DNA of 64,000 nucleotides from the NCBI GenBank assembly GCA_050290265.1, contig JBNKHI010000013.1:1-64000 (forward strand), read 5' to 3'. A program made the translations under genes and the position numbers. A model generated the notes under the pieces. The model did no database searches, had not been told where the DNA came from, and saw only the letters and a program-made list of their open reading frames with translations. This document shows positions 33,268-42,271 of the stretch, one piece after another. Numbering within the stretch: the stretch's first letter is position 1; the number at the start of each line of letters is the position of its first letter. This DNA comes from JBNKFV01 sp050290265. Lineage in GTDB: Bacteria; Pseudomonadota; Gammaproteobacteria; Pseudomonadales; Cellvibrionaceae.

Positions 33268-34632
33268 ATGACAGATGTAATTTTGTCCGGCCAAGAAGGA
33301 ACACCACTTTTTGTTATTGAGAAAGACAGCTACAACAGCTGGCTAGATCAGCAATCAGACAATATTCAAGCCTGGCTTAGCGACACACAGTACAAAGGTG
33401 AGGGCCTATCTTTATTACCTGGCAACAACGGTAAAATTGAAGCAGTGTTATATAGCACAAGCAAAATTAACGATCCGTTTATTTGTGGCGACTTGCCGAC
33501 ACAGTTACCCGCGGGGCAATACAAACTCCAAGAAGCAGATAAAGCACTTACTGAACGTATTGCTTTTAGCTGGGGGGTCGGCAGCTATCGTTTTACCCGC
33601 TACAAAAATGATGAACGCAAATTGGCCCAACTTGTCGTTAACGAAGCAGAGCTAGCGGAAAAATCCAATAGCACGGTCGCTGCTATTGCTTTAGTACGGG
33701 ATCTCGTCAACACCCCCGCTGCGGATATGATGCCGCAACATTTAGCAAACGTCACTGAAGCCCTCGGCCAGCAATTTGGTGCACAAGTAACACAAATCAT
33801 TGGCGACGAACTGCTTGCGGAAAACTACCCGACGGTACACATGGTCGGGCGGGCTAGTGAACACGCCCCACGGTTAATAGATTTATCATGGGGCAACGAA
33901 AATCATCCTAAAGTGACCTTAGTCGGCAAAGGCGTATGTTTTGACAGTGGTGGTTTAGATATCAAACCATCTGCGGGTATGCGTTATATGAAAAAAGACA
34001 TGGGCGGTGCCGCCCACGTTTTGGGTTTAGCGCGCTTAATTATGAGCAATGAACTACCGGTGCGTTTGCGTGTGTTGATTCCCGCAGTTGAAAATGCAGT
34101 GTCCGGAAACAGTTTTAGACCCGGAGACGTCATTAAAACACGCAAAGGACTCACTGTAGAAATAGACAATACCGACGCTGAGGGACGCTTAGTGCTTTGC
34201 GATGCATTAGCCGAAGCACAAGCAGATAACCCCGAACTAATTATTGATTTCGCAACGCTGACTGGCGCGGCCAGAGTCGCAGTAGGCACTGAACTACCTG
34301 CATTCTTCTGCAACAACCCGGATTTTTCAGCAGAATTAAAAAGTGGAGGTGTTAACAGTGGCGACTTGGTGTGGGAATTGCCACTGCACGAGCCATACAG
34401 GGACATGATTAAAAGTGATATTGCTGACTTAATGAATTGTGCAGCAAGCCCATTTGGTGGCGCCATTACCGCAGCGCTCTATTTACAGGCGTTTGTAGAG
34501 CCAACAACCACTTGGGCACACTTTGATATTATGGCCTGGAATAACCGCAAATTACCGGGTCGCCCGATTGGCGGGGAAACATTTGGGGTACGCGCCGTAT
34601 TTGACACATTAAAAAGCCGCTACACGGGTTAG
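33268..34632 (+). CDS. M17-family leucyl aminopeptidase
   Basis: Cytoplasmic dimetal aminopeptidase of the PepA/PepB group, 454 residues. The catalytic domain shows VGKGVCFDSGGLDIKPS (metal-binding Lys and Asp), MKKDMGGAAHVLGL, and NTDAEGRLVLCDAL (Asp, Glu and catalytic Arg). The N-terminal domain (about residues 1-140) is divergent and shorter than in PepA, so it may not share PepA's DNA-binding and ccr/Xer roles. It follows ppsR by 55 bp and is followed by a terminator. Substrate range unknown. Confidence 0.93.
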   Translation: MTDVILSGQEGTPLFVIEKDSYNSWLDQQSDNIQAWLSDTQYKGEGLSLLPGNNGKIEAVLYSTSKINDPFICGDLPTQLPAGQYKLQEADKALTERIAFSWGVGSYRFTRYKNDERKLAQLVVNEAELAEKSNSTVAAIALVRDLVNTPAADMMPQHLANVTEALGQQFGAQVTQIIGDELLAENYPTVHMVGRASEHAPRLIDLSWGNENHPKVTLVGKGVCFDSGGLDIKPSAGMRYMKKDMGGAAHVLGLARLIMSNELPVRLRVLIPAVENAVSGNSFRPGDVIKTRKGLTVEIDNTDAEGRLVLCDALAEAQADNPELIIDFATLTGAARVAVGTELPAFFCNNPDFSAELKSGGVNSGDLVWELPLHEPYRDMIKSDIADLMNCAASPFGGAITAALYLQAFVEPTTTWAHFDIMAWNNRKLPGRPIGGETFGVRAVFDTLKSRYTG

Positions 34633-34690
34633 GTTTTAGCAAAATGATTAGCGCTATACACTAATCAAATCGACAACTACAGCCCTTACA

Positions 34691-34716
34691 AAAAAGGGGC
34701 GCTTAGCGCCCCTTCC
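34691..34716. terminator. Terminator after the M17 peptidase gene
   Basis: GGGGCGC TTA GCGCCCC, with an A run on the left and TTCCTT on the right; it can serve the peptidase gene and the convergent secreted-protein gene at 34760. Confidence 0.75.
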
Positions 34717-34759
34717 TTCAAACCTGACAATCTCATTGAAACGTTATGAGAATGTATTA

Positions 34760-35197
34760 TTAGTCCCAGAAACGCCACCATTTCTTGCTGGTCTCGCGAG
34801 ACTCTTGTCCCTTTTCACTGCCCTTACCCAGTTCCTTTTGTTCTTGCTCAGACTTCATCTCGCGCTGTTTTTCCATCGCAGATTCTTTGCCTTCGCCTAA
34901 ATGCTCTTCCATTTTTTCATGAGACTTGGACATTTCCTTCTCATGCTTCTCCATTTTTTCTTTAGTTTTAGCTTTGTCCTTATATTTTTCTTGATCCATA
35001 TCATCCATTCGGTCGTTTGGATCACCTTTCGCCGTCATAGCGTCTTTATGCATCATCTTTTGTTCGTCGCTTGGCTTACCTTTTCCAGTCCATTCAGGTT
35101 TGTCGGCGAGCGTTCCCGTCGAACCACCCAATAACAACGCGACAGTTAAGGTTGCAGTAGCCGTCTTCAGCGTATTTATTGCTAATTTAGTCTTCAT
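34760..35197 (-). CDS. Exported, highly charged Lys/Glu/Met-rich protein
   Basis: I do not recognise a named family. From the ATG at 35197 the product is 145 residues: a signal peptide (MKTKLAINTLKTATATLTVA, LLLGGSTGTLADK), then an almost purely hydrophilic sequence rich in K, E, M and D (for example KDKAKTKEKMEKHEKEMSKS, HEKMEEHLGEGKESAMEKQR), predicted by eye as long helix or coiled coil or disordered, and an aromatic C-terminus, KKWWRFWD. The abundance of Met, His and acidic residues would suit metal binding, but low-complexity sequence gives no firm function. A frame to 35248 exists but begins outside the signal peptide. Confidence 0.75.
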   Translation of the reverse strand: MKTKLAINTLKTATATLTVALLLGGSTGTLADKPEWTGKGKPSDEQKMMHKDAMTAKGDPNDRMDDMDQEKYKDKAKTKEKMEKHEKEMSKSHEKMEEHLGEGKESAMEKQREMKSEQEQKELGKGSEKGQESRETSKKWWRFWD

Positions 35198-35278
35198 AAT
35201 TGCTCTCTTTGTTAAATAAACCCATTGAATTTTTGCCCGTAAACGCACTAGGGCAAATTTAGCCCAACCACATTCTAG

Positions 35279-36085
35279 TTATGGACCGACAGGTAAATTC
35301 TCACCACTCCACTCAGACATCGATCCATCATACACTCGGACATTTTCGTGACCAGCCAGTAAGCATCCTACCGCATTTGCCGTTGCTGCTATACCACCGC
35401 CGCAGTAACAAATCACCTCTTGCTTATTCAAATGGTCTGACAACGCAGAGGCTATATTATCACACGATAAATACCCCTCTCCGGCTTTCAATATAGCCGT
35501 AATCGATGAGTGACTGGAACCTTTGATATGCTCTTTGGAATAAGCCTCGTAAGGCAAGCTGTTAAGTGTGCAAACTTCACCGCGATCTATAGCAGCTTTT
35601 ACATCATGTTTACCCGCAAACATGGCCTTACGTGGCTTAAGCGTAAAACGTGCTGGAGTATAGCTTACTTCGCCTTGCTCTAATTCCCCACCTGCGGCCT
35701 GCCAAGCTGCTAAACCACCATTAAGAACGCGAACATTACTCAGCCCCGCATAACGCAGCACCCACCAAGCTCTAGTAGCCCAAGGTATTCCCGCAGCTGA
35801 ATAAACAACCACAGCGCTTGTATTATCAATACCTACACGGCCGATTTGCTCTTCTAATAACTCATCGTCTAACAGGGTGAACGGGTATTTACTCTTTTTA
35901 TCTGAAAATAACTGGTGATCCCAAAAACCTGCAGACGGGATATGGCCCAATAAATATTGGTCATAGGCTGTCGGCTCACTATCAGGCCGCCCCATAAAAT
36001 ACGTTGCATCAAAAATCTTTAATTTGGGATCCCCAATACTACTCAATAATTCCGAAGGTTCTACCAGGATATCGCTTCTTTTCAT
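35279..36085 (-). CDS. Sulfurtransferase with two rhodanese domains
   Basis: Tandem rhodanese protein of the thiosulfate/3-mercaptopyruvate sulfurtransferase group, 268 residues. The N-terminal domain (about 1-130) is catalytically inactive by pattern; the C-terminal domain has the active-site Cys in VICYCGGGIAATAN. The loop CYCGGGI differs from CGSGVTA of E. coli 3-mercaptopyruvate sulfurtransferase, so donor preference is uncertain. DATYFMGRP and HIPSAGFWDHQLF near the N-terminus are typical for the family. No signal peptide; probably cytoplasmic. Confidence 0.9.
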   Translation of the reverse strand: MKRSDILVEPSELLSSIGDPKLKIFDATYFMGRPDSEPTAYDQYLLGHIPSAGFWDHQLFSDKKSKYPFTLLDDELLEEQIGRVGIDNTSAVVVYSAAGIPWATRAWWVLRYAGLSNVRVLNGGLAAWQAAGGELEQGEVSYTPARFTLKPRKAMFAGKHDVKAAIDRGEVCTLNSLPYEAYSKEHIKGSSHSSITAILKAGEGYLSCDNIASALSDHLNKQEVICYCGGGIAATANAVGCLLAGHENVRVYDGSMSEWSGENLPVGP

Positions 36086-36387
36086 ATTCCCTCCAAGCCA
36101 TTGATTGATGGTAAGTATAACAGTGACGTTAACTCTGCACTCAGCATAGCCTATTAGTTCTTTTAAAACTTAAGACACATCAATCAACCAGAAGATTTAG
36201 GGCGCGCTTTAACCAGATACCAGCCGTTAACTTATTTTCAGCTGAGCCTCGCAGGTTAGAGTTCAAGCCAAATAGACGTCCTCGGAGGGTCTGAAATGGG
36301 GTAAACTAGCCGGTTACGCCAGCTCAGTGAACTAGCTGACATTTATGGAACATTACCCTTCGCTCTTAATGATACGCGTTTAACTCG
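36086..36387. other. Divergent intergenic region
   Basis: About 300 bp between the sulfurtransferase gene (leftward) and the flavoprotein gene (rightward). It presumably carries both promoters; I see no ORF, RNA gene or clear operator. Confidence 0.5.
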
Positions 36388-37659
36388 ATGCCCAATACAC
36401 AACTTATTTCCAGCCAGCCAAATATCGCCATTATCGGTGCAGGCCCTGCAGGACTCATGGCTGCCGAAGTCATTGCCAATGCGGGATACCCGGTAGATAT
36501 CTTTGATGCGATGCCAAGTGTAGCGCGTAAATTTTTGCTGGCAGGTGTCGGCGGTATGAATATAACCCATGCGGAAGAATATAGTGCATTTGTAGCTCGG
36601 TACGGCGCCGCGCAGGATGACTTAAAACCGATTCTCGATAACTTCCCCCCCGAAAAGTTGCGCGCGTGGATCCATCAACTGGGGATTGAAACCTTTGTGG
36701 GCACCTCCTTACGTGTTTTTCCAAAAGACATGAAAGCTGCGCCATTACTGCGGGCCTGGCTACACCGATTACGTGGCCAAGGCGTTAAATTCCACTCCCG
36801 TCACAAATGGGTTGGGTGGCAAAATAATAGTCCTCAGCAAGGTTGGCAATTTCAAACGCCGGACGAATTGCAAACAAAGCACTTTGCAGCCACAGTCCTC
36901 GCCTTAGGAGGCGCTAGCTGGCAGAAGCTGGGATCAGATGGGCAATGGTGCAACCCCCTTAAAGCAGCGAATATAACCGTTGCCCCATTGCAACCGAGTA
37001 ATTGCGGCTTTGAGCTCCAATGGAGCCGCTATATTAAAGAACGCTTTGCAGGCACCCCCCTAAAAAATGTCCAGCTTTCATTAACGGACGTAAACGGCAA
37101 ATTCTGGCAGAAAACCGGCGAGTTCGTAATTTCTGAGTATGGCCTGGAAGGCAGTCTCATCTACGCGCTTAGCGCACCATTGCGAGAGCTCATAGCAAAC
37201 GATACCAAAGTCAGCCTTTGGCTCGACTGGTTACCTCAATACACAGAAGACCAGATAGCCGCAAAATTAACGGGCTCGCGCAAAGGGGTATCCCTTCCCA
37301 ACCTACTAAAAAAATCTTTGAAACTTCCTCCCGTTGCTATCAGCCTGTTAAAAGAATACTGGCCAGATTTAAACAGCAATGACCATCGAGCCATTGCTAG
37401 CGGTTTGAAAAAAATGCTGCTGCAACCGCATGCAACGCGCCCCATCGACGAAGCTATCAGCAGCGCTGGTGGTATCTGCTGGAGCGAAGTAAACAACAAT
37501 TTAATGCTACAGCAGCTCCCAGGCGTTTTTGTAGCAGGAGAAATGCTTGACTGGGAAGCGCCCACCGGCGGCTACCTGCTCTCAGGTTGCTTTGCTACCG
37601 GTCAGAAAGCCGGTGCGGGTGTCGTTAGCTGGATAAAAAACAAATCTCCAGTTGGTTAA
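36388..37659 (+). CDS. HI0933-family FAD-dependent oxidoreductase (TIGR03862-type)
   Basis: Flavoprotein of the HI0933/YhiN superfamily, 423 residues. Motifs: the dinucleotide-binding IAIIGAGPAGLMAAEVIANAG near residues 13-33, GVGGMNITHAEEY after the first helix pair, TVLALGGASWQKLGSDG in the middle, and the C-terminal FAD contact GEMLDWEAPTGGYLLSGCFA followed by GQKAG. The biochemical role of this subgroup is not established; related proteins include BaiN-like dehydrogenases. It stands alone with its own upstream region. Confidence 0.9.
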   Translation: MPNTQLISSQPNIAIIGAGPAGLMAAEVIANAGYPVDIFDAMPSVARKFLLAGVGGMNITHAEEYSAFVARYGAAQDDLKPILDNFPPEKLRAWIHQLGIETFVGTSLRVFPKDMKAAPLLRAWLHRLRGQGVKFHSRHKWVGWQNNSPQQGWQFQTPDELQTKHFAATVLALGGASWQKLGSDGQWCNPLKAANITVAPLQPSNCGFELQWSRYIKERFAGTPLKNVQLSLTDVNGKFWQKTGEFVISEYGLEGSLIYALSAPLRELIANDTKVSLWLDWLPQYTEDQIAAKLTGSRKGVSLPNLLKKSLKLPPVAISLLKEYWPDLNSNDHRAIASGLKKMLLQPHATRPIDEAISSAGGICWSEVNNNLMLQQLPGVFVAGEMLDWEAPTGGYLLSGCFATGQKAGAGVVSWIKNKSPVG

Positions 37660-37864
37660 TTACCAAAAAGCGGTAATTTACAATTTAATACTACTTTTTT
37701 AACTATGTGGGAACACGTCGAATATTTTATATTGTGCAAAGGGAATTCAGCCAACTGAGTACTTTTGCGGGAAATACACTGCTGCCCATCAATGCTAACG
37801 CCTCGGCGAGTTCGAACTACAAAAAACGGCTTAAAATCAAAGCCCAAACAACAGGTAATACAGA

Positions 37865-38887
37865 GTGTTTTTAAACCGAATTACCGAAGAGTCACCCAAT
37901 AATCCATTTACGGTCACCTTGCATATACTTGCTATAGGTGTTGGTTTTGGTTACGGCATTTACCACATATTTTTTGGGAACCAACTTATTGGGATTAGTG
38001 CTATGCTTTCCGCCATAAGTTGTGTGTTTGCACTTAAAAATTTATGGCAAAACACTATCCAGCCAGCGCCCTATATTCTATTTTTTCTATTCCAATTAAT
38101 CGCACTAACCTTGACCAGTTATTATTTCGGTATACGCGGGCTAATAATCCTATTTCCAATCACCTCTGCATTTTTTTATTTTTTATCTTTTCACCTAGCT
38201 ATCTTTATGTCGATTTTGTTTATCGCCATTAATTTAGTCGCAGCCAGTTTTAATCTAGATCCGGCCAGTATCGTTCGAATCGCTATCGCCCTCGTAAGCT
38301 CGCTAATATTCGCTTCGAGCTTTTCCTGGATCGTAATGCAGCAACAGGATAAATTAGAATTTGAAGCCAATCACGATTACCTGACCAAAGTGTATAACCG
38401 CAAGGGTTTTTCTGAATGGCTAAATACTGAGCTGGGGTTAGCTAAAGAGTCCAACAAAGAAGTTGCGCTCTTTTTTATTGATTTAGATGATTTCAAGGCA
38501 ATTAACGATCAGTATGGCCATGAAATTGGTGACCAGTTATTAGTAGCGTTCGTTAAACGTGTGAAGTCTACACTAAGAACACATGAACTCATCGTCGAAC
38601 GAGGACATATCGCGAATTTTGCACGCCTGTCTGGCGATGAATTCGCACTGGCTTTATCTGACAAGCTGTCTATCAATGGTGTTACATCAATAGCTGAACG
38701 TATTTTTAATGCGTTACAGTCAAAATTCCTTATTGGTGAACAAGAAATAATACTGACCTCAAGCATTGGTATCGCCTTTGCCAGCAATACCAATTACCAT
38801 TCTAACACCCTGATCAAACAAGCAGATGAAGCTATGTACAAATCGAAAAACCAAGGAAAAAACCAGTTTTATATTGTTACAGAGTGA
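37865..38887 (+). CDS. Membrane-bound diguanylate cyclase (GGDEF domain, SGDEF variant)
   Basis: Starts at the GTG at 37865 and gives 340 residues: about six hydrophobic segments in the first 165 residues form a membrane sensor of unknown ligand, then a GGDEF domain (HDYLTKVYNRKGF, FFIDLDDFKAINDQYGHEIG). The active-site loop reads RLSGDEFAL, with Ser for the first Gly; several SGDEF enzymes are active, so synthesis of cyclic di-GMP is likely but not certain. An insertion of about 9 residues precedes it (LIVERGHIANF) and no RxxD inhibitory site is visible at the usual distance. No partner gene nearby. Confidence 0.9.
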   Translation: MFLNRITEESPNNPFTVTLHILAIGVGFGYGIYHIFFGNQLIGISAMLSAISCVFALKNLWQNTIQPAPYILFFLFQLIALTLTSYYFGIRGLIILFPITSAFFYFLSFHLAIFMSILFIAINLVAASFNLDPASIVRIAIALVSSLIFASSFSWIVMQQQDKLEFEANHDYLTKVYNRKGFSEWLNTELGLAKESNKEVALFFIDLDDFKAINDQYGHEIGDQLLVAFVKRVKSTLRTHELIVERGHIANFARLSGDEFALALSDKLSINGVTSIAERIFNALQSKFLIGEQEIILTSSIGIAFASNTNYHSNTLIKQADEAMYKSKNQGKNQFYIVTE

Positions 38888-38901
38888 ATCTAAGCTTACA
38901 C

Positions 38902-40131
38902 CTAACCAAAAAACCAATACCCCACCATAATGGCGGTAATAATGCCAATAAGGTCAGCAAATAAACCGCAGGCAGCTGCATGGCGGATTTTTTTGACACC
39001 CACAGCACCAAAGTAAACGGCCAATACATAAAACGTTGTTTCAGTACTACCTTGAACGACAGCGGCAATTCGCGCAGCGAAAGAATCTACGCCATGAGCA
39101 TTCATCGTCTCTAACATCATAGCTCGCGCACCGGAACCGCTTAAGGGTTTCATCAATGCTGTCGGCAGTGCATCAACAAAACGAGTATCCATTCCCACGC
39201 TATCAAAACACCAACGCACCATAGACAATAGAAAATCTAACATTCCACTCGCACGAAATACACCAATCGCCACCAGCATCGCTAGCAAATAGGGCAGTAT
39301 CGTAATGGCTAGCTGAAACCCCTCTTTCGCGCCATCGATAAAACTCTCGTAAACATTAATCCGCTTATATATTGCCATTAACATAAACAGGATAATTAAT
39401 GAAAAGAGCAAAAAATTAGCCATCAGAGAAGACGTTTTTGCTAATGCATCAGGCGTTAACTGCACCAGGTAAGCAACCAACCCCACCAAAACTACAGCAA
39501 TACTGCCCAAATAACCCAGCACCACTCGATTAAATACATCTAGCTTTTGCACAAAAGCAACCAGTAACAGGCCAGCAAGACTGGATGCACTGGTAGCTAA
39601 TAAAATGGGCAGAAAGACAACAGCCGGATCCGGGGCACCCTGCTGAGCTCGATACATTAAAATAGCAATGGGAAATAAGGTAAGAGAAGACGTATTCAAG
39701 ACTAAAAATAAGATCTGCGCATTGGTCGCCGTATCTTTATTAGGATTTAAGGTTTGCAAACTCTGCATAGCCTTGATACCGATAGGTGTCGCGGCATTGT
39801 CCAACCCCATAATATTGGCTGCGAAGTTCATAGAAATATGTCCAAGCGCGGGATGATTTCTCGGAACACCCGGCATTAGGTGCGCAAACAGAGGTGACAA
39901 CAATCGTGAAAGCCCTGCGACTAACCCTGCATTTTCGCCAATTTTAAGAATGCCCATCCACAGGGTCAGTATCCCTACCAGTCCAAGAGCAATATCAAAA
40001 GATAACTTCGACATTTCAAAAAGAGCAGCGACTAACGCCGTGAATATCTCGGCATTACCTAGACAGAAAAACTGGATTAATGCACTTAAGAATGCAGAAA
40101 TAAAAAAAGCCAACCAAATAAAGTTAAGCAT
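38902..40131 (-). CDS. Nucleoside-recognition (Gate) domain membrane protein, SpmA-SpmB fusion
   Basis: 409-residue integral membrane protein with two Gate/nucleoside-recognition domains, corresponding to Bacillus spore maturation proteins SpmA and SpmB joined in one chain. The first half has the SpmA pattern (MGLDNAATPIGIKAMQSLQ, LNTSSLTLFP) and the second the SpmB pattern (FIDGAKEGFQLAITILPYLL, GVKKIRHAAACGLFADLIG). Such proteins occur in many non-spore-formers; a transport role is assumed but not shown. The DUF2059 gene lies 18 bp upstream on the same strand, so they may be cotranscribed. Confidence 0.88.
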   Translation of the reverse strand: MLNFIWLAFFISAFLSALIQFFCLGNAEIFTALVAALFEMSKLSFDIALGLVGILTLWMGILKIGENAGLVAGLSRLLSPLFAHLMPGVPRNHPALGHISMNFAANIMGLDNAATPIGIKAMQSLQTLNPNKDTATNAQILFLVLNTSSLTLFPIAILMYRAQQGAPDPAVVFLPILLATSASSLAGLLLVAFVQKLDVFNRVVLGYLGSIAVVLVGLVAYLVQLTPDALAKTSSLMANFLLFSLIILFMLMAIYKRINVYESFIDGAKEGFQLAITILPYLLAMLVAIGVFRASGMLDFLLSMVRWCFDSVGMDTRFVDALPTALMKPLSGSGARAMMLETMNAHGVDSFAARIAAVVQGSTETTFYVLAVYFGAVGVKKIRHAAACGLFADLIGIITAIMVGYWFFG

Positions 40132-40149
40132 TATGGATGAAGGCTCCGC

Positions 40150-40626
40150 TTAATTATTTGATTCTTGTAATTGCTGAATTTTTAAAGCCTCAGTTTTTAT
40201 CATATCTTGAAGCTTATAAATATTGTCCTGCACTGCATTCATACCAGCTTCGACACTTCGCTGAGTGATCTCTGGCGTTTTTTCGATTATTTTTTGCCCC
40301 ACCTCTGTTTTATAAAAATCAATCATCTGATTCATTTCCTGAGTGGTAAACATCGAAGCATAAATTTCAGCAGTTTCATAACGCATGTTTTCATACCCCA
40401 TGTATTCGTTATAAAACTCAAGCATTACTTTTTTGAAGGGGACAAGACCAGGGTTATTCTGTACTTCTAAAGACACCATCCTATCTATCATCTCTTTGGT
40501 CTGACTTTCCAAGCCCATAACTTCTAACAGATTGAAAGCGGCGTAAAGCCGATCTTGCATTTCATCTTCGGAATGAGCTGATAGAGAAAATAAACTTAAT
40601 GCAACCAACGCAACCAACCATTTCAT
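40150..40626 (-). CDS. DUF2059 domain secreted protein
   Basis: 158-residue protein with a signal peptide (MKWLVALVALSLFSLSAHSE) and a helical DUF2059 region; the family signature is visible as FTTQEMNQMIDFYKTEVGQK. Function of the family is unknown. The C-terminus is a charged helix (MIKTEALKIQQLQESNN). It sits just upstream of the SpmA-SpmB-like gene on the same strand. Confidence 0.85.
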   Translation of the reverse strand: MKWLVALVALSLFSLSAHSEDEMQDRLYAAFNLLEVMGLESQTKEMIDRMVSLEVQNNPGLVPFKKVMLEFYNEYMGYENMRYETAEIYASMFTTQEMNQMIDFYKTEVGQKIIEKTPEITQRSVEAGMNAVQDNIYKLQDMIKTEALKIQQLQESNN

Positions 40627-40681
40627 AGCTACTCCTTCCTGGACACTTGCATTAGACTTAGCCTTTAGATATTCAAAGGCA

Positions 40682-42079
40682 CTATACCCCGATTCGTCTT
40701 ACCCGAAAACTCCGCCCCTTTAACTTACCCTTACTGATTTTTTCAACCGCAAGATTCGTCACTTCACGTTTCACCGCCACATAGGCCGTCATATCAAACA
40801 CATTGATCTTGCCTATGGCATCACCAGGAATCCCACCATTTCCGGTTAGTGCACCGACAATATCACCCGGTCGCACTTTTTGCTTTTTGCCGCCATCAAT
40901 TTGCAAGGTAACCATCGCGGCTTTTATACCACGCAGTTCAGCAGATACATAAGGAATACTGGGTAGGTTCTCCCATTCTGGTTCAACCCCATTGGCATCT
41001 GCTAAACGCGGCAGTTTATGAGCTTCCTTTTCTGCTAATAACGTAACTGCCACACCCTTTTCACCCGCCCGCCCGGTCCGGCCAATACGATGCACATGAA
41101 CTTCCGGGTCTCGGGAAATATGGTAATTCAACACCATTTCTAATTTATTGATATCCAAACCGCGCGCCGCCACATCTGTGGCCACTAAAATGCTCACACT
41201 ATTATTGCTGAAGCAAACCAACGCCTGGTCTCGGTCACGCTGTTCCATATCACCGTTAATGGCAACAGCAGCCAGTCCTGCTTGTTTTAAATAATTTGCT
41301 ACTTCTGTAGTTTCTTTTTTGGTATTGCAAAAAATGACTGTAGAAGTCGGTTTAAACTCTGCAAGTACAAGTTCTAACGCTTCCAGACGCGATTCTTCAC
41401 TGGCGACCTTGTATACGCGCTGATCGATATTTTGTTGGGTATGTGCACTCTCCACCTTAATCATGACCGGCTTTTTCATAACACGGTCAGCAAGCTTGCC
41501 AATGGTCTCCGGGTAAGTAGCACTGAATAACAAAGTTTGGCGCTGGGCCGGAATTTCGGCAACAATCGCATCCAGCGTGTCCTGAAACCCCATGTCCAGC
41601 ATACGGTCGGCCTCGTCTAACACCAGCGTTTTCACTTGACCTAACTTCAAATTACCTTTGCGAATATGATCGTCAATCCGACCAGGGGTACCTACCACGA
41701 CATGCGCACCGTGCTCCAATGAGCCAACCTGAGGACCAAAGGGCATACCGCCACATAACGTCAGGATTTTCACATTCGGCACAGCCCTTGCCAACTTCCG
41801 CAGTTCCCGAGCAACCTGGTCGGCCAGCTCACGGGTTGGGCACAGCACCAAAGTTTGGACATAAAACTTATTAACATCCAACCCTTGAATGATACCCAAC
41901 CCAAACGCTACGGTTTTACCAGACCCGGTTTTGGCTTGCCCGATAACATCCCGCCCCTCTATAACTGCAGGTAAGGCCGCAGCCTGAATTTCCGTCAGTT
42001 GTTTATAACCTAGGTCCTGCAAGTTTTGCAGCATAGTTGATGACAAGGGTAAATCTTTAAAAGAGGCAAGGTTAGGCAC
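40682..42079 (-). CDS. dbpA: ATP-dependent RNA helicase DbpA
   Basis: DEAD-box helicase in 50S subunit assembly that recognises hairpin 92 of 23S rRNA. The 465-residue product has the Q motif region (LGYKQLTEIQAAALP), GQAKTGSGKT, VLDEADRMLDMGF, SATYPE and HRIGRTGRAGEKG, then the DbpA RNA-binding domain (about residues 390-465: GKKQKVRPGDIVGALTGNGG ... FRVRRIG) that sets it apart from other DEAD-box proteins. Divergent from the rhlE gene across 192 bp. Confidence 0.96.
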   Translation of the reverse strand: MPNLASFKDLPLSSTMLQNLQDLGYKQLTEIQAAALPAVIEGRDVIGQAKTGSGKTVAFGLGIIQGLDVNKFYVQTLVLCPTRELADQVARELRKLARAVPNVKILTLCGGMPFGPQVGSLEHGAHVVVGTPGRIDDHIRKGNLKLGQVKTLVLDEADRMLDMGFQDTLDAIVAEIPAQRQTLLFSATYPETIGKLADRVMKKPVMIKVESAHTQQNIDQRVYKVASEESRLEALELVLAEFKPTSTVIFCNTKKETTEVANYLKQAGLAAVAINGDMEQRDRDQALVCFSNNSVSILVATDVAARGLDINKLEMVLNYHISRDPEVHVHRIGRTGRAGEKGVAVTLLAEKEAHKLPRLADANGVEPEWENLPSIPYVSAELRGIKAAMVTLQIDGGKKQKVRPGDIVGALTGNGGIPGDAIGKINVFDMTAYVAVKREVTNLAVEKISKGKLKGRSFRVRRIGV

Positions 42080-42271
42080 AAAAACTCCAAAACTAACTGA
42101 CTAAATAATGTTGCGCAGTGTACACCATCCAGCGGCAAACAATTCGGTTTAGCTACATTCAGCCTCTGTTATCCGGCAAGGCATGCAGTGATCTTTCATG
42201 GATGTTAAAGCCCTATTACGGTAAGCTGCACCGCCGCCAGAGTTCTGGCCTTTTGGAGTACTTTAGACCGC

